Position numbers and translations under genes: made by a program. Shown here piece by piece: positions 42,118 to 51,561 of a stretch of 64,000 nt of DNA. This DNA is from Agromyces sp. Leaf222. GTDB lineage: Bacteria; Actinomycetota; Actinomycetes; Actinomycetales; Microbacteriaceae. Position 1 is the stretch's first letter. Each line of letters opens with the position of its first letter. The stretch lies in NCBI RefSeq assembly GCF_001421565.1, contig NZ_LMKQ01000001.1, forward strand, positions 2,412,605 to 2,476,604, in the 5' to 3' direction. Below the pieces are notes generated by a model, which searched no databases, was not told where the DNA came from, and worked only from the letters and a program-made list of their open reading frames with translations.

Positions 42118-42387
42118 ATGATCGACATCGACCCCAATGGCACCGGCCTGCCCGGCATCGACCAGCTCCGTGTCATCGTCGGCGCAGTCATGACCGTCGG
42201 CTTGATCCTCGCCGTGCTCGCGCTGATCGTCGCTGCAATCGTCTGGGGCTTCGGCGCGAACTCGTCGAATCCGCACCTGGCATCGCGGGGCAAGTCAGGC
42301 GTACTGATCGCGTGCGGCGCAGCGATCATCTGCGGAGCTGCGGTGACGCTGACGAACTTCTTCTGGAACGTCGGCCAAGCCATCTGA
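42118..42387 (+). CDS. Small two-helix protein, VirB2/TrbC pilin-like (paralogue)
   Basis: An 89-residue membrane protein. ATG 42118 is preceded by GAGGAG at six bases; a longer in-frame reading upstream crosses the remnant region and is not needed. The sequence DQLRVIVGAVMTVGLILAVLALIVAAIVWGFG parallels ELRSIIGALMTYVLIFAVLMLIISAVTWALA of the protein at 41563-41829; then a loop, then a second helix ending ANFLL/TNFFW. Tandem paralogues suggest a duplicated pilin-like subunit. Confidence 0.72.
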   Translation: MIDIDPNGTGLPGIDQLRVIVGAVMTVGLILAVLALIVAAIVWGFGANSSNPHLASRGKSGVLIACGAAIICGAAVTLTNFFWNVGQAI

Positions 42388-42417
42388 TCGACAGCGGCAT
42401 CCGCCGAGGGCAGGACG

Positions 42418-43809
42418 ATGAGCATCTGCGACGTCCCAGTCATCGCCGAGGTCTGCACGAACGTCGGCGAGGGCACCGCGTCGCTCGTCACAGCGCCGTT
42501 CGACTGGCTGGCCTCGGCGATGGGCTCGGCCGCGGCATGGATGTTCGAAGCCGTCTGGACGGCGTTCGACACCACAACCCTCGTCGATGTCACCGACCCG
42601 ACCTACCTGCAGGTCTTCAACGTCCTGTTCGGCGTCGCCGTATTCGTGACGCTGATCTTCTTCTTCTTGCAGCTGATCACCGGGCTCGTGCACCGCGACC
42701 CGACCGCGCTCCCCCGCGCCGGCCTCGGTCTGGCGAAATCGATCCTCGGATCGTTCGTGATCGTCGGCCTGACCGCGCTGCTGCTCGAGATCACTGACCA
42801 GCTCACGATCGGCATCGTTCAAGCCACCGGCAACACGATGGCGGGCATGGGTGACCGCATTGCCCTCCTTGCCAGCGGCCTCGCGACGATCAATATTGGG
42901 GCCCCGGGCGTGGGAGCGATCATCACGATCTTCCTGTCCGCCCTCGCGATCAGCGCCGCGGCGATCGTCTGGTTCTCCCTCCTGATTCGCAAGGCGCTCT
43001 TGCTGGTCGCGGTCGTATTCGGCCCGATCGCATTGGCCGGCGCGACCTGGGATGCCACGAAGGGATGGTTCGGCAAGTGGGTCGCGTTCATCGTGGCCCT
43101 CGTCCTGTCGAAGCTCGTGCTCGTCGTGATCTTCCTCGTTGCCATCGCCCAGGTAGCCGCCCCAATCGACGCGGATCTCGCCTCGATCAGCGACCCGATC
43201 GCCGGCATCGTGTTGATGTTCGTCGCCGCGTTCGCGCCCTACATCACCTACAAGTTCTTGAACTTCGTCGGATTCGACATGTATCACGCGATGTCCAGCG
43301 AGCAGGAGGCGAAGTCCGCACTGAATCGCCCGGTACCGGTGCCCAGCGGTCCAAGCCTCGACAACGCCAAGAAGGTGCTCGACGGCGGTCGCGGCGGCAG
43401 TGATGCCGGTGGCGCTGTACCCACAACGCCGACTGGTGCGACCGCTGGGCACGCCGGTGGCTCATCGCCCGCCTCGAGCGGTGGTGCTGCGTCGTCGGCG
43501 GGGGCAGGCGCCGCGGGAAGTGGCGCCTCGGCTGGAGCCGGCACAGCTGGGGCGTCAGGAGCAGGGGCAGCCGCTGGCCCGATCGGACTCGCTGCCGTCG
43601 CAGGCGCGCAGGTGGTCGGGGCAACGGCGAGCGCCGGTCATCGATTCGGTAGCTCCCTCGGTCAAGTCGGCGACGCGCATGCGGGTACCCCGGATGCGTC
43701 CGCAAGCGCAACGCCCACGGCATCCCTGCCACCTGCCCCGGAATCGCGCCCGCGGCCCACTGAACCGAGCCTGCCCATCACCCCGATGCCTCCGCGAAAG
43801 GATGCCTGA
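42418..43809 (+). CDS. VirB6/TrbL-like T4SS channel protein
   Basis: A 463-residue polytopic protein. Residues about 1-300 hold six or more helices with a central periplasmic-type loop (TGNTMAGMGDRIALLASGLA) and the segment RKALLLVAVVFGPIALAGATWDATKGWFGKW, typical of actinobacterial VirB6/TrbL-like proteins. The C-terminal 160 residues are low-complexity Gly/Ala/Ser/Pro and presumably cytoplasmic and disordered. It forms the inner membrane channel with the VirB4-like ATPase and VirD4-like coupling protein. Two bases separate it from the next gene. Confidence 0.85.
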   Translation: MSICDVPVIAEVCTNVGEGTASLVTAPFDWLASAMGSAAAWMFEAVWTAFDTTTLVDVTDPTYLQVFNVLFGVAVFVTLIFFFLQLITGLVHRDPTALPRAGLGLAKSILGSFVIVGLTALLLEITDQLTIGIVQATGNTMAGMGDRIALLASGLATINIGAPGVGAIITIFLSALAISAAAIVWFSLLIRKALLLVAVVFGPIALAGATWDATKGWFGKWVAFIVALVLSKLVLVVIFLVAIAQVAAPIDADLASISDPIAGIVLMFVAAFAPYITYKFLNFVGFDMYHAMSSEQEAKSALNRPVPVPSGPSLDNAKKVLDGGRGGSDAGGAVPTTPTGATAGHAGGSSPASSGGAASSAGAGAAGSGASAGAGTAGASGAGAAAGPIGLAAVAGAQVVGATASAGHRFGSSLGQVGDAHAGTPDASASATPTASLPPAPESRPRPTEPSLPITPMPPRKDA

Positions 43810-43811
43810 CC

Positions 43812-45275
43812 ATGCACACCGACACCGCCCTCTTCGGCACGAGGCTCGCCCCGGTGCAGTTCTCCCGGCTCACCAAACGGGGGGTGCTGCTCGGCCTGTC
43901 CATGCCACAGTTCGTCGCGTCGGGTACCGCACTGCTCACGCTCGTGAGCGCGCTCTACACGGCCGGGGCATCCGGCGTCGCCTGGACCTCGCCGATTTGG
44001 GGGCCCGCAGCACTCACCGCGGTGATCCCTATCGGCGGAAGGAAGCTCGTCGAATGGGTGCCCATCACGACCAAATGGATGCTTCGCGCTGCGCGCGGGC
44101 AGCTCACTTACCGGCGCAGGATCATGCGGCCCCGCCCGGTCGGCACGCTCGCGCTCCCCGGTGACGCGGCCGCGCTCCGCGAGTGGCAGGATCCAGAGTC
44201 AGGAGCGGTGATGATCCATGACCCGCACGAGCAGACCCTCACGGCGATCGTCTCGATCTCTCACCCGGCATTCGCCCTCGTCGACCCCGGCGAGCAGCAC
44301 CGACGAGTGCAAGGGTGGGGTCGCGTGCTCGCCGGCGCGTGCCGCTCAGGTCGGCTCGCACGCATCCAGGTGAGCGAACGCACCCTCCCCGACTCCGGCA
44401 CCGGACTCGCCGAATGGTGGGAACATCACGGCACCGACGACGACTCGTGGGCCGCGAACACCTATCGCGACCTCATCGAACGCGCCGGACCGGCCGGCGA
44501 GCGGCACGCCACCACGATCAGCCTCGCGCTCGACTTGAACGCCGCCTCGAGGCAGGTACGCGCGAACGGGGGCGGCATGCGCGGCGCGGCTACCGTGCTC
44601 CGACAGGAAATGACCGCGCTGTCCGGCGCCCTGCGCACCGCTGACCTCATCGTCGGCGGCTGGATCACCGCTCCGGAACTCGCGACAGCGCTGCGCTCGG
44701 CGTACGACCCCTCGATCGGCGTCGAGCTCGACCGCTACCCGGATGTCGGACGAGACCTCGCCACCGCCGGCCCAGTCGCTGTGACCGAATCGTGGGACCG
44801 CCTCCGCACGGACACGGCTTTCCACGCCGTCCTCTGGATCAGCGAGTGGCCACGGTCGCAGGTCTACCCCGGCTTCCTTGCACCGCTCGTCTTCACGAAC
44901 GGCGTCCTTCGTACCCTTTCGCTGCACTACATTCCGGTGCGCGCCGATCAGGCGGCGCGAGACCTCCGGAAGAAGAAGACCGAGCTCATCAGCGACGCCC
45001 ATCAGCGAAGCCGGGTCGGCCAGATCGAGGATGCCTCCGCAACAGCGGAGTACGGCGACGTCCTCCAGCAAGAAGCCGACCTCACCGCCGGCCACGGCGT
45101 GCTGCGCGTGACCGGGCTGATCTCGGTGTCGGCGTCCACCGTCGACGACCTCGACGCCGCTGTCGCAACGATCGAACAGGCTGCGATCCAGGCGTCATGC
45201 GAGGTGCGACGGCTGACCGGACAGCAAGCACAGGCGTTCTCCGCAGCAACACTCCCACTCTGCAGAAACGTCTAG
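43812..45275 (+). CDS. SCO6880-family/PrgI-like T4SS membrane protein
   Basis: A 487-residue protein with two N-terminal helices (about 28-75) and a large cytoplasmic domain. The start FSRLTKRGVLLGLSMPQ and the domain with WGRVLAGACRSGRLARIQVSERTLPDSG are the pattern of SCO6880-family proteins, which in Actinobacteria take the place of the VirB3/VirB4 N-terminal portion. The C-terminus (EVRRLTGQQAQAFSAATLPLCR) resembles the start of VirB4-type CagE domains, so this protein and the VirB4-like ATPase at 45905 probably represent one split machine. Confidence 0.85.
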   Translation: MHTDTALFGTRLAPVQFSRLTKRGVLLGLSMPQFVASGTALLTLVSALYTAGASGVAWTSPIWGPAALTAVIPIGGRKLVEWVPITTKWMLRAARGQLTYRRRIMRPRPVGTLALPGDAAALREWQDPESGAVMIHDPHEQTLTAIVSISHPAFALVDPGEQHRRVQGWGRVLAGACRSGRLARIQVSERTLPDSGTGLAEWWEHHGTDDDSWAANTYRDLIERAGPAGERHATTISLALDLNAASRQVRANGGGMRGAATVLRQEMTALSGALRTADLIVGGWITAPELATALRSAYDPSIGVELDRYPDVGRDLATAGPVAVTESWDRLRTDTAFHAVLWISEWPRSQVYPGFLAPLVFTNGVLRTLSLHYIPVRADQAARDLRKKKTELISDAHQRSRVGQIEDASATAEYGDVLQQEADLTAGHGVLRVTGLISVSASTVDDLDAAVATIEQAAIQASCEVRRLTGQQAQAFSAATLPLCRNV

Positions 45276-45467
45276 GCCCGGAAGTTGATCCCCGAGCCCA
45301 TCCAAGACAGATCGATAGGCGCGGCCGATCAGACCTGCTGAACGCATTCGGTTCAAATGCCTTCACCGACTTGAAGCAGCGCGGGAAGACAGAACTAACG
45401 CAGGCCATCCGAGAAGACGAGAGTCCTGCACACCTTCCGTGTGAAGCATCCCTGATTGGAGCCGAGC

Positions 45468-45908
45468 ATGTACACCTTCGAACGTGATGAGCCGTCGACG
45501 CGGTGGATCAGCGTCGTCTTCCTGCAGGGTGAGGAGGCCGAGGACCTGCTTTCGGTAATCGATCGGGAGGGTCCGATCTCCGCGATCTACCGGCTCAAGC
45601 ATTTTGATCACGGGGACGAAACGATCGAAGCCGCGCTCGTCAACGGCTATGTCTACGACGCAGTGCCGGCTGGGAGTACTGATCACACGATCGAGCCGTT
45701 CGGTTCGCCATACGCGCTCACCTACAGCGACACCTTCGGGTACGTGTCGCTCTTGCGCCGATACGAGCCCGAGGCCGAACCCAACTTCGCACCATCGGAC
45801 GTGCTCGCCCCCTTCGAGCGAACGCCCCAGTCGATCGCCGACGCCTGGATGGCGAACCCGACAGCGGCGGTCTCGGCGACGTCGGGCCAGCGCGTGGTGG
45901 CGTTGTGA
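45468..45908 (+). CDS. Small soluble hypothetical protein between T4SS genes
   Basis: A 146-residue acidic protein starting at ATG 45468 with GGAG six bases upstream. It has a mixed alpha/beta pattern (RWISVVFLQGEEAEDLLSVIDREGP; ETIEAALVNGYVYDAVP). No family recognised. The stop overlaps the GTG start of the VirB4-like ATPase gene (45905-45908), so it is produced with the T4SS. The 190 bases before it hold no gene I can support. Confidence 0.65.
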   Translation: MYTFERDEPSTRWISVVFLQGEEAEDLLSVIDREGPISAIYRLKHFDHGDETIEAALVNGYVYDAVPAGSTDHTIEPFGSPYALTYSDTFGYVSLLRRYEPEAEPNFAPSDVLAPFERTPQSIADAWMANPTAAVSATSGQRVVAL

Positions 45909-47392
45909 GCCTCGACGAACGACTACACACCGCAGCGCTAGTCAGCCCGCGCGACGAGCCTCGCCGAGAGCGACGAGGTCGCCGACGCCTCGCCGCGAAG
46001 ATCGAGCGCGACGCTGAGCGCGCAGCTGCCAGCGAACGTCGAATCCGGGCGAATGCCGAGCGCGCAGAGACACGCGCAGCCGGATACCTGCCAGCGGCGG
46101 GCGAACCTGGGCCCGCGGCGCTTCGAACACCGGGTCGGCTCAAGTTGCCCAAGCATCAGGACACCTCTGCCACGCTCGCCGGGCACTACCCGTTCCTCGC
46201 AGAGGCGGGCCTCGGGTCTGCTGGCGTGTTCGTCGGCCAGGACCTCTACTCTGGTGGTTCCTTCGTGTACGACCCGTGGGTGCTGTACCAGCGGGGCATG
46301 ATCACGGCGCCGAACGTCGTGCTTGCCGGCATCGTCGGCTCTGGCAAGTCCTCGCTGGCGAAATCGCTCTACACTCGGTCGCTGCCGTTCGGTCGGCGCG
46401 TGTACGTCCCCGGTGATCCGAAGGGCGAGCACACGGCCGTTGCCGAAGCAGTCGGCGGGCGTGCGATTATCCTGGGCCACGGACTCCGCAACCGTCTCAA
46501 CCCTCTCGACGAAGGGCACAGGCCCGCCGCGGCATCCGATGCGGAATGGGCGGCGCAGCTCGCCGCGCGCCGACGCGATCTCATCGGCGCGCTTGCCGAG
46601 ACCGTGCTCGACCGCCCGCTGACACCGCTCGAGCACACCGCGATCGATCTCGCTCTCAGCGATGCGGTGCGCAGCGCCGAGGTGCCGATCCTGCCGATGG
46701 TCGTCGACCGCGTACTCCAGCCGAGCACCGCGGATGACCCGGATGGCCGACTCACAGAAGATGGCCGCCTCGTCGGTCACGCACTTCGGCGCCTCGTGGC
46801 AGGCGACCTTGCCGGATTGTTTGACGGCCCCTCCACGGTGCGGTTCGATCCGAGCCTGCCGATGGTCTCGCTCGACCTGTCTCGCGTTGCCGAGAACTCG
46901 ACGCTGATCTCGGTGCTCATGACGTGCTCATCGGCGTGGATGGAATCCGCGCTCGCCGATCCCGACGGCGGACAGCGGTGGGTCATCTATGACGAGGCGT
47001 GGCGGCTGATGGCGTACCCCGCGCTACTGCGGCGCATGGACGCTCAGTGGCGACTCGCTCGCCACTACGGCATCGCGAACATGTTGATTTTCCACAAGCT
47101 CTCCGACCTCGACAACGTCGGCGACTCCGGCTCCGCGATGCGCGCCCTCGCCTCCTCCTTGCTCGCGAACGCAGAGACCCGCATCGTCTACCGGCAAGAA
47201 CCGGATCAGCTCGGGTCCACCGCCACGGCTCTCGGGCTGTCGGGCACCGAGCAGAAGCTACTGCCGACGCTCGGACTCGGGCAGGGCCTCTGGCGAGTCA
47301 AGGACCGCAGCTTCGTCGTGCAACACCAACTGCACCCAGACGAGCTTGCCGCTTTCGACACCACCGCACGCATGATGGCTGGCGCCGGCTAA
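45905..47392 (+). CDS. VirB4-like T4SS ATPase
   Basis: A 495-residue cytoplasmic ATPase. After an Arg-rich coiled-coil N-terminus comes the linker YDPWVLYQRGMITAPNVVLAG, Walker A GIVGSGKSS (142-150), Walker B WVIYDEAWRLM near 359, and the late motifs (HKLSDLDNVGDSGS; ANAETRIVYRQEPDQL) of the VirB4/TraC group. It starts with GTG overlapping the previous stop. It energises assembly and DNA passage in the conjugative channel. Confidence 0.93.
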   Translation: MSLDERLHTAALVSPRDEPRRERRGRRRLAAKIERDAERAAASERRIRANAERAETRAAGYLPAAGEPGPAALRTPGRLKLPKHQDTSATLAGHYPFLAEAGLGSAGVFVGQDLYSGGSFVYDPWVLYQRGMITAPNVVLAGIVGSGKSSLAKSLYTRSLPFGRRVYVPGDPKGEHTAVAEAVGGRAIILGHGLRNRLNPLDEGHRPAAASDAEWAAQLAARRRDLIGALAETVLDRPLTPLEHTAIDLALSDAVRSAEVPILPMVVDRVLQPSTADDPDGRLTEDGRLVGHALRRLVAGDLAGLFDGPSTVRFDPSLPMVSLDLSRVAENSTLISVLMTCSSAWMESALADPDGGQRWVIYDEAWRLMAYPALLRRMDAQWRLARHYGIANMLIFHKLSDLDNVGDSGSAMRALASSLLANAETRIVYRQEPDQLGSTATALGLSGTEQKLLPTLGLGQGLWRVKDRSFVVQHQLHPDELAAFDTTARMMAGAG

Positions 47393-47459
47393 TGTCGCTC
47401 AGATTGTCGCGCCGCGACGACAGCGCAGGCACACCTTCCGGACACACCGAGGAGGGGTC

Positions 47460-48446
47460 GTGACTGCACCCGACGAACGAACGGCACGGATGACGCTGGC
47501 CGCCGTTGCCGAACCCGCAGACATCATCACCGGCATTCTCGTCGCCCGTTTAGGCGCAGTCGAAACGCTCACGCTGCTGGAGTCACGCGGCACGCTCCCT
47601 TCCGACATCGACACCGCCGAAGGCGAACTCTGGCGCCGGCGGCTCGCTGCCCGCCTGAGCCCAGGCGAACCGGACCGCATCAACGCTCGTATGGCGCAGC
47701 GAGATCTGAGGGTGATCACTCCGGCCGATGAAGCCTGGCCTGCCGAGCTCAATCATCTGGGGCCGAGTGCGCCGATGGCGCTCTGGCTGAAGGGCGACGT
47801 CGCCCCGTTGACCGTCCCAATCGCCGAGCGCGTCACGATCGCCGGCGCGCGGGCAGCGACGACGTACGGCGATCACATCGCGGGCGATCTCGCGACCGAC
47901 CTCGCCAGCCGCGGAAAGGTGATCATCACGGGTGGCGCGTACGGCATCGACGCCGCCGCAATCCGCGCCACAACGGCCACTTCACCCGGACGATCGATCG
48001 TGGTCCTCGCCGGTGGGCTCGACCGACCCAACCCGACCGGGCACGACGACCTCTTCACAAACGTCACCGCGACCGGCGGCCTGCTCATCAGTGAGCTCCC
48101 CCCAGACGCGGCGCCCACCAAGTGGCGCTTTCTGCAACGCGGCCGTCTCCTGGCCGCACTGGGCAGCGCGACTATCATCGTCGAGGCTGGCCCTCGCTCC
48201 GCATCCCTCAATGTCGCCAGCATCGCCCACGCGCTCGGCCGCCCTGTCGCCGCGATCCCTGGTCCCCTCACGTCGCCCGCGAGTGCGGGCACGCACCGTC
48301 TGATCCAAGATGGAATCGCAACCCTCGTCATGGATGCCGACGACATCACCGCCCTCACCGACCCCGCCGTCCGCTACGCCGCCGAGCGCACCTTCGCTGC
48401 CGCACCGCGACGCACACAACGCCGCGCAGCCGGCGTCGCACGCTGA
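47460..48446 (+). CDS. DprA-like DNA-processing protein
   Basis: A 328-residue protein whose central Rossmann-like domain (about 100-300) matches DprA/Smf: ITPADEAWPAELNHLGPSAP, then VTIAGARAATTYGDHIAGDLA, GGAYGIDAAA and GPLTSPASAGTHRLI. The catalytic-type loop carrying GGxAxGID is present as GGAYGID. DprA loads RecA on incoming ssDNA in transformation; in conjugative elements it may handle transferred single strands. GTG 47460 has GAGGAGG seven bases upstream. A 22-codon ATG frame at 47393-47463 overlaps this start (GTGA) but is probably not a gene. Confidence 0.88.
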   Translation: MTAPDERTARMTLAAVAEPADIITGILVARLGAVETLTLLESRGTLPSDIDTAEGELWRRRLAARLSPGEPDRINARMAQRDLRVITPADEAWPAELNHLGPSAPMALWLKGDVAPLTVPIAERVTIAGARAATTYGDHIAGDLATDLASRGKVIITGGAYGIDAAAIRATTATSPGRSIVVLAGGLDRPNPTGHDDLFTNVTATGGLLISELPPDAAPTKWRFLQRGRLLAALGSATIIVEAGPRSASLNVASIAHALGRPVAAIPGPLTSPASAGTHRLIQDGIATLVMDADDITALTDPAVRYAAERTFAAAPRRTQRRAAGVAR

Positions 48447-48448
48447 TC

Positions 48449-50278
48449 ATGACGGGCGATCGCACCGAGAGTGCGCTCGGCGATGAGCTCACCAACCTCG
48501 GCATGGCCGCCCTGATCGGCTCAGCAGGACTCGCCCTGGTTCTTCGCGCGGCCGGCAGCGCAGCGGCATGGGCCGCTGGCATCCCGCAACCGACCAGCGG
48601 CCCGGCGAGTGGCCTTGCCGTTCTTCTCGACCCGAGCGAGCCCGGCACTGCGCTGGGCGCTCCAGACCTGCATCCGGTCGCGTACTGGACGACTGCCATC
48701 GTCATGCTCACCGTTGTGGGCACTTGCAGCATCGTCATCTGGCGGTTGTTGCGAGCCTCGAACCGGGATCGCCCCCTCGACCCCTTTCGTCTGCCCGGCG
48801 TTGCTTCGAAGGCCGACGTCTCGCGCAGCGCGTCTCGCCGCGCACTCCTTCGGCGAGCCCGTCACCTCCGCCCGTCACTCAGCGACGCGATGCCAGCGGA
48901 TGTCGGCTACCAGCTCGGTACTTCGCGAGGCATCGACGTGTGGGCATCCGTCGAGGACTCGATCCTGGTCATCGGCCCGCCCAGGTCCGGCAAAGGTGCA
49001 CACATCGTGATCAACGCGATCCTCGACTCCCCGGGCCCCGTCGTCACGACCTCAACCCGTCCCGACAACCTCACCGCCACCCTGCGCGCGAGACAGCGAT
49101 GCGGACCGGTCGCCGTCTTCGATCCCCAACAGCTCGCGCCCGGCATCCCGTCAGGCCTGCGATGGTCACCGATTCGCGGCTGCGAAGATCCACTGGTCGC
49201 GATGATTCGAGCGGCCGGCCTCGCCGCCGGAACCGGACTCTCCGCTGGGGGCGTCGAGGGCGGTGGCTTCTGGGAGGCGAAGACTCGCGTCGCCCTCCAA
49301 GCACTCCTGCACGCCGCGGCCCTCGACCGTCGCTCCCCCGCTGAGCTCTTCCGTTGGACCCTTGACCCCGCGTCCGCCGCCGACGCGTCCGCTATCCTCA
49401 CCTCCCACCCGGCCGCTGCGACCGGATGGGGTGACTCGCTCCAAGCCATGCTCGAGGCCGACCCACGCACCCGGGACTCCATCTGGCAGGGCGTGTCGCT
49501 CTCTCTCGGCGCCCTGGCCGACCCGCGCGTGCTCAACGCGGTCTCGCCCGGGCCCGACGAACAGTTCCACCCGGAAGACTTCCTCCAGAGCAACGGCACC
49601 CTGTACCTGCTCGCGACCGGCGCCGGCGCGAACAACTCGGCATCGCTCGTCGCCGCGTTCCTCGAAGACCTCATCGAGACCGCCCGACGCCTCGCCGCCC
49701 GCAACACCGGCGCCAGACTCGACCCCCCGTTGCTCCTCGCCCTCGACGAGATCGGCAACCTCGCACCGCTCCCCTCATTGCCGAACCTCATGGCCGAAGG
49801 CGGCGGCACCGGCATCACCACCATGCCCGTGCTCCAGTCGCTCGCCCAGGCGCGCACCAAATGGTCCGATAGCGCCGCCAGCACGATCTGGGATGCCTCG
49901 ATTGTGAAGATCGTCCTCGGCGGCGCCTCGAACTCGAAAGACCTCCACGACCTCTCCACCCTGATCGGCGACCGCGACGACACGACAAACTCGACCACGA
50001 TCGGCGACCGCGGATTCCGCTCCGCGCAACGTTCCATTCGCCGCATCGCGACCATGCCGCCCGACGCGATCCGCACGCTCCCGTTCGGAACCGGCCTGAT
50101 CCTGCTCCGCTCGGCGCCGCCGATCATCGCCCGCCTCCGCATTTGGACCAGCCGGCGCGAGGTGAAACAGCTCCGCGCATGGCGCGAAGAAATCGAATCG
50201 CTGCTCCGCGCGCCCGCACCTCCATCTGGCACCGCGCTCGAGCTCGCCGATGACGAGACCACGCAGCCCACTGACTAG
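48449..50278 (+). CDS. VirD4/TraG-like type IV coupling protein
   Basis: A 609-residue membrane ATPase that delivers the relaxase-DNA complex to the channel. Two N-terminal helices (about 18-45 and 73-97) are followed by the RecA-like domain with Walker A VIGPPRSGKGAH (174-185), TSTRPDN, Walker B LLLALDEIGNLAPLPSLP, and QSLAQARTKWSD. ATG 48449 lies two bases after the dprA-like stop. This is the standard TraG/VirD4 set for actinobacterial ICEs. Confidence 0.93.
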   Translation: MTGDRTESALGDELTNLGMAALIGSAGLALVLRAAGSAAAWAAGIPQPTSGPASGLAVLLDPSEPGTALGAPDLHPVAYWTTAIVMLTVVGTCSIVIWRLLRASNRDRPLDPFRLPGVASKADVSRSASRRALLRRARHLRPSLSDAMPADVGYQLGTSRGIDVWASVEDSILVIGPPRSGKGAHIVINAILDSPGPVVTTSTRPDNLTATLRARQRCGPVAVFDPQQLAPGIPSGLRWSPIRGCEDPLVAMIRAAGLAAGTGLSAGGVEGGGFWEAKTRVALQALLHAAALDRRSPAELFRWTLDPASAADASAILTSHPAAATGWGDSLQAMLEADPRTRDSIWQGVSLSLGALADPRVLNAVSPGPDEQFHPEDFLQSNGTLYLLATGAGANNSASLVAAFLEDLIETARRLAARNTGARLDPPLLLALDEIGNLAPLPSLPNLMAEGGGTGITTMPVLQSLAQARTKWSDSAASTIWDASIVKIVLGGASNSKDLHDLSTLIGDRDDTTNSTTIGDRGFRSAQRSIRRIATMPPDAIRTLPFGTGLILLRSAPPIIARLRIWTSRREVKQLRAWREEIESLLRAPAPPSGTALELADDETTQPTD

Positions 50279-50366
50279 CAGCATGGCGAACCGCGATGAC
50301 ACGCGCAGTGCACCTGGTTGGTGAACGCGGATCATCGATCCGCCCAACATAGGAAGGCACAGTCCC

Positions 50367-50849
50367 ATGGCTCTGCACACCCAGCAATCGATCTCCGGGT
50401 TCATCGCAACCGAACCTCAGCAGACCGTCACCGAACGCGGCGAGACCCGCTTCTACGCCCGCATCGGGCAGCCCCGGTTCCGTCGCGAGGATGACGGAAG
50501 CTTCACCGAACTCGCCCCCACGTTCCACGACCTCGTCGCCTACCGCGCCACCGCCGACCGAGCCGTGACCCGGTTCGCCAAGGGCGACAGCTTCGTCGCC
50601 GAAGGCTACGTCCGCACCTTCCAAGTCGAACACGACGGCGAGATCGTGGACCGCGAAGAGTTCGTCGCCAAGAAGCTCGGCCACGACCTCGCCCGCACCG
50701 ACTACGAAGTCGACCGCACCCGCCGGCACGCGACGATCCAGACGGATGCCTCGGCCGTCGCCCACGACTCATCCAGCACCGCCCGGGAAGCTGCGGCCCA
50801 ACGCGATGCTGTTCCGTCGCCGTTCGGGAACGCGGTGCTCGGGCTGTGA
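50367..50849 (+). CDS. ssb: Single-stranded DNA-binding protein
   Basis: A 160-residue OB-fold SSB. The start SISGFIATEPQQTVTERGETRFYARIG and the strand region TFHDLVAYRATADRAVTRFAKGDSFVAEGYVRTFQV are the SSB pattern (ALRT-type strands with an Arg/Lys-rich face). The acidic C-terminal DDIPF tip of housekeeping SSBs is absent; it ends FGNAVLGL. AGGAAGG lies ten bases before ATG 50367. It would coat the single strand during conjugation or replication of the element. Confidence 0.87.
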   Translation: MALHTQQSISGFIATEPQQTVTERGETRFYARIGQPRFRREDDGSFTELAPTFHDLVAYRATADRAVTRFAKGDSFVAEGYVRTFQVEHDGEIVDREEFVAKKLGHDLARTDYEVDRTRRHATIQTDASAVAHDSSSTAREAAAQRDAVPSPFGNAVLGL

Positions 50850-50859
50850 GCGCACGGCG

Positions 50860-51426
50860 ATGACAGTGCCACGCACCGAGTCCGCTGACGCCGAGCAGGA
50901 CTCCTGGCTCGGCGCCAGCGGGTTCACCGCATCATTCGACGACGACGCGTTCGACGACCTCGGCGAGCAACTGCTCGCCGAGCCGCCACACCCGATCAAT
51001 TGGAACCTGCTCACCACCGAAGAAGCGGAGGTCGCGTGGATCGAGCTCAACCGCTGGGTCAACTGGCTCCGCCGAACCTACGGACTTCCGGCCTCGATCA
51101 TCCCGCCACTCTGGCACCGACACCCAGAACTCGTCTGGGAGCTCTCAGCCCTCCACCTGCATTGGCTCAGCGCCTACGACCCCGACCAGCACGGCTCCGC
51201 ACCCTTCGGCTGGCACCGCGACTTCGCTGACGCCCGCAGCCGCCTCCACGATTGGGTCGCCTCCTCAGGCACCCGCCTCGACCGCGACCGCCCTACCCGC
51301 CAAACCGCCTGGCCCGGCGAACCTCCCGCCGACCCCATCGACGACGCACCCATCGCTGATCGCGAAGCCGACTTCGTCGAGTTCGTCGTCATCGACCTCG
51401 AACAGCGGCGACTGCACGGGAACTAG
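50860..51426 (+). CDS. DUF4913 domain protein
   Basis: A 188-residue acidic protein. The central region INWNLLTTEEAEVAWIELNRWVNWLRRTYGLP, then PPLWHRHPELVWELSALHLHWL and WHRDFADARSRLHDW, matches the DUF4913 pattern I know from actinobacterial conjugative elements. ATG 50860 lies ten bases after the ssb stop. Function is unknown; it is the last gene of the transfer operon before the convergent integrase. Confidence 0.8.
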   Translation: MTVPRTESADAEQDSWLGASGFTASFDDDAFDDLGEQLLAEPPHPINWNLLTTEEAEVAWIELNRWVNWLRRTYGLPASIIPPLWHRHPELVWELSALHLHWLSAYDPDQHGSAPFGWHRDFADARSRLHDWVASSGTRLDRDRPTRQTAWPGEPPADPIDDAPIADREADFVEFVVIDLEQRRLHGN

Positions 51427-51561
51427 CTCGTCCGCAGCAGTTGGCAGCGCCGGCAGAACTCGCCGCACCGTTCAGCGCCTACGTCTTGCAGCGGTTGGGC
51501 CTTTCGGTCTTCCCATTCGAGTTGACCAGTTGGCGATGACCCCAACAGCCACAGAGTCCTA

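Noticed and set aside
45276..45467. Spacer inside the T4SS operon
   Set aside because: Checked for small genes and hairpins; nothing convincing was found.
47393..47463. 22-codon ATG frame ending in the dprA start
   Set aside because: Too short, without SD or conserved pattern; could be a coupling leader but there is no evidence.
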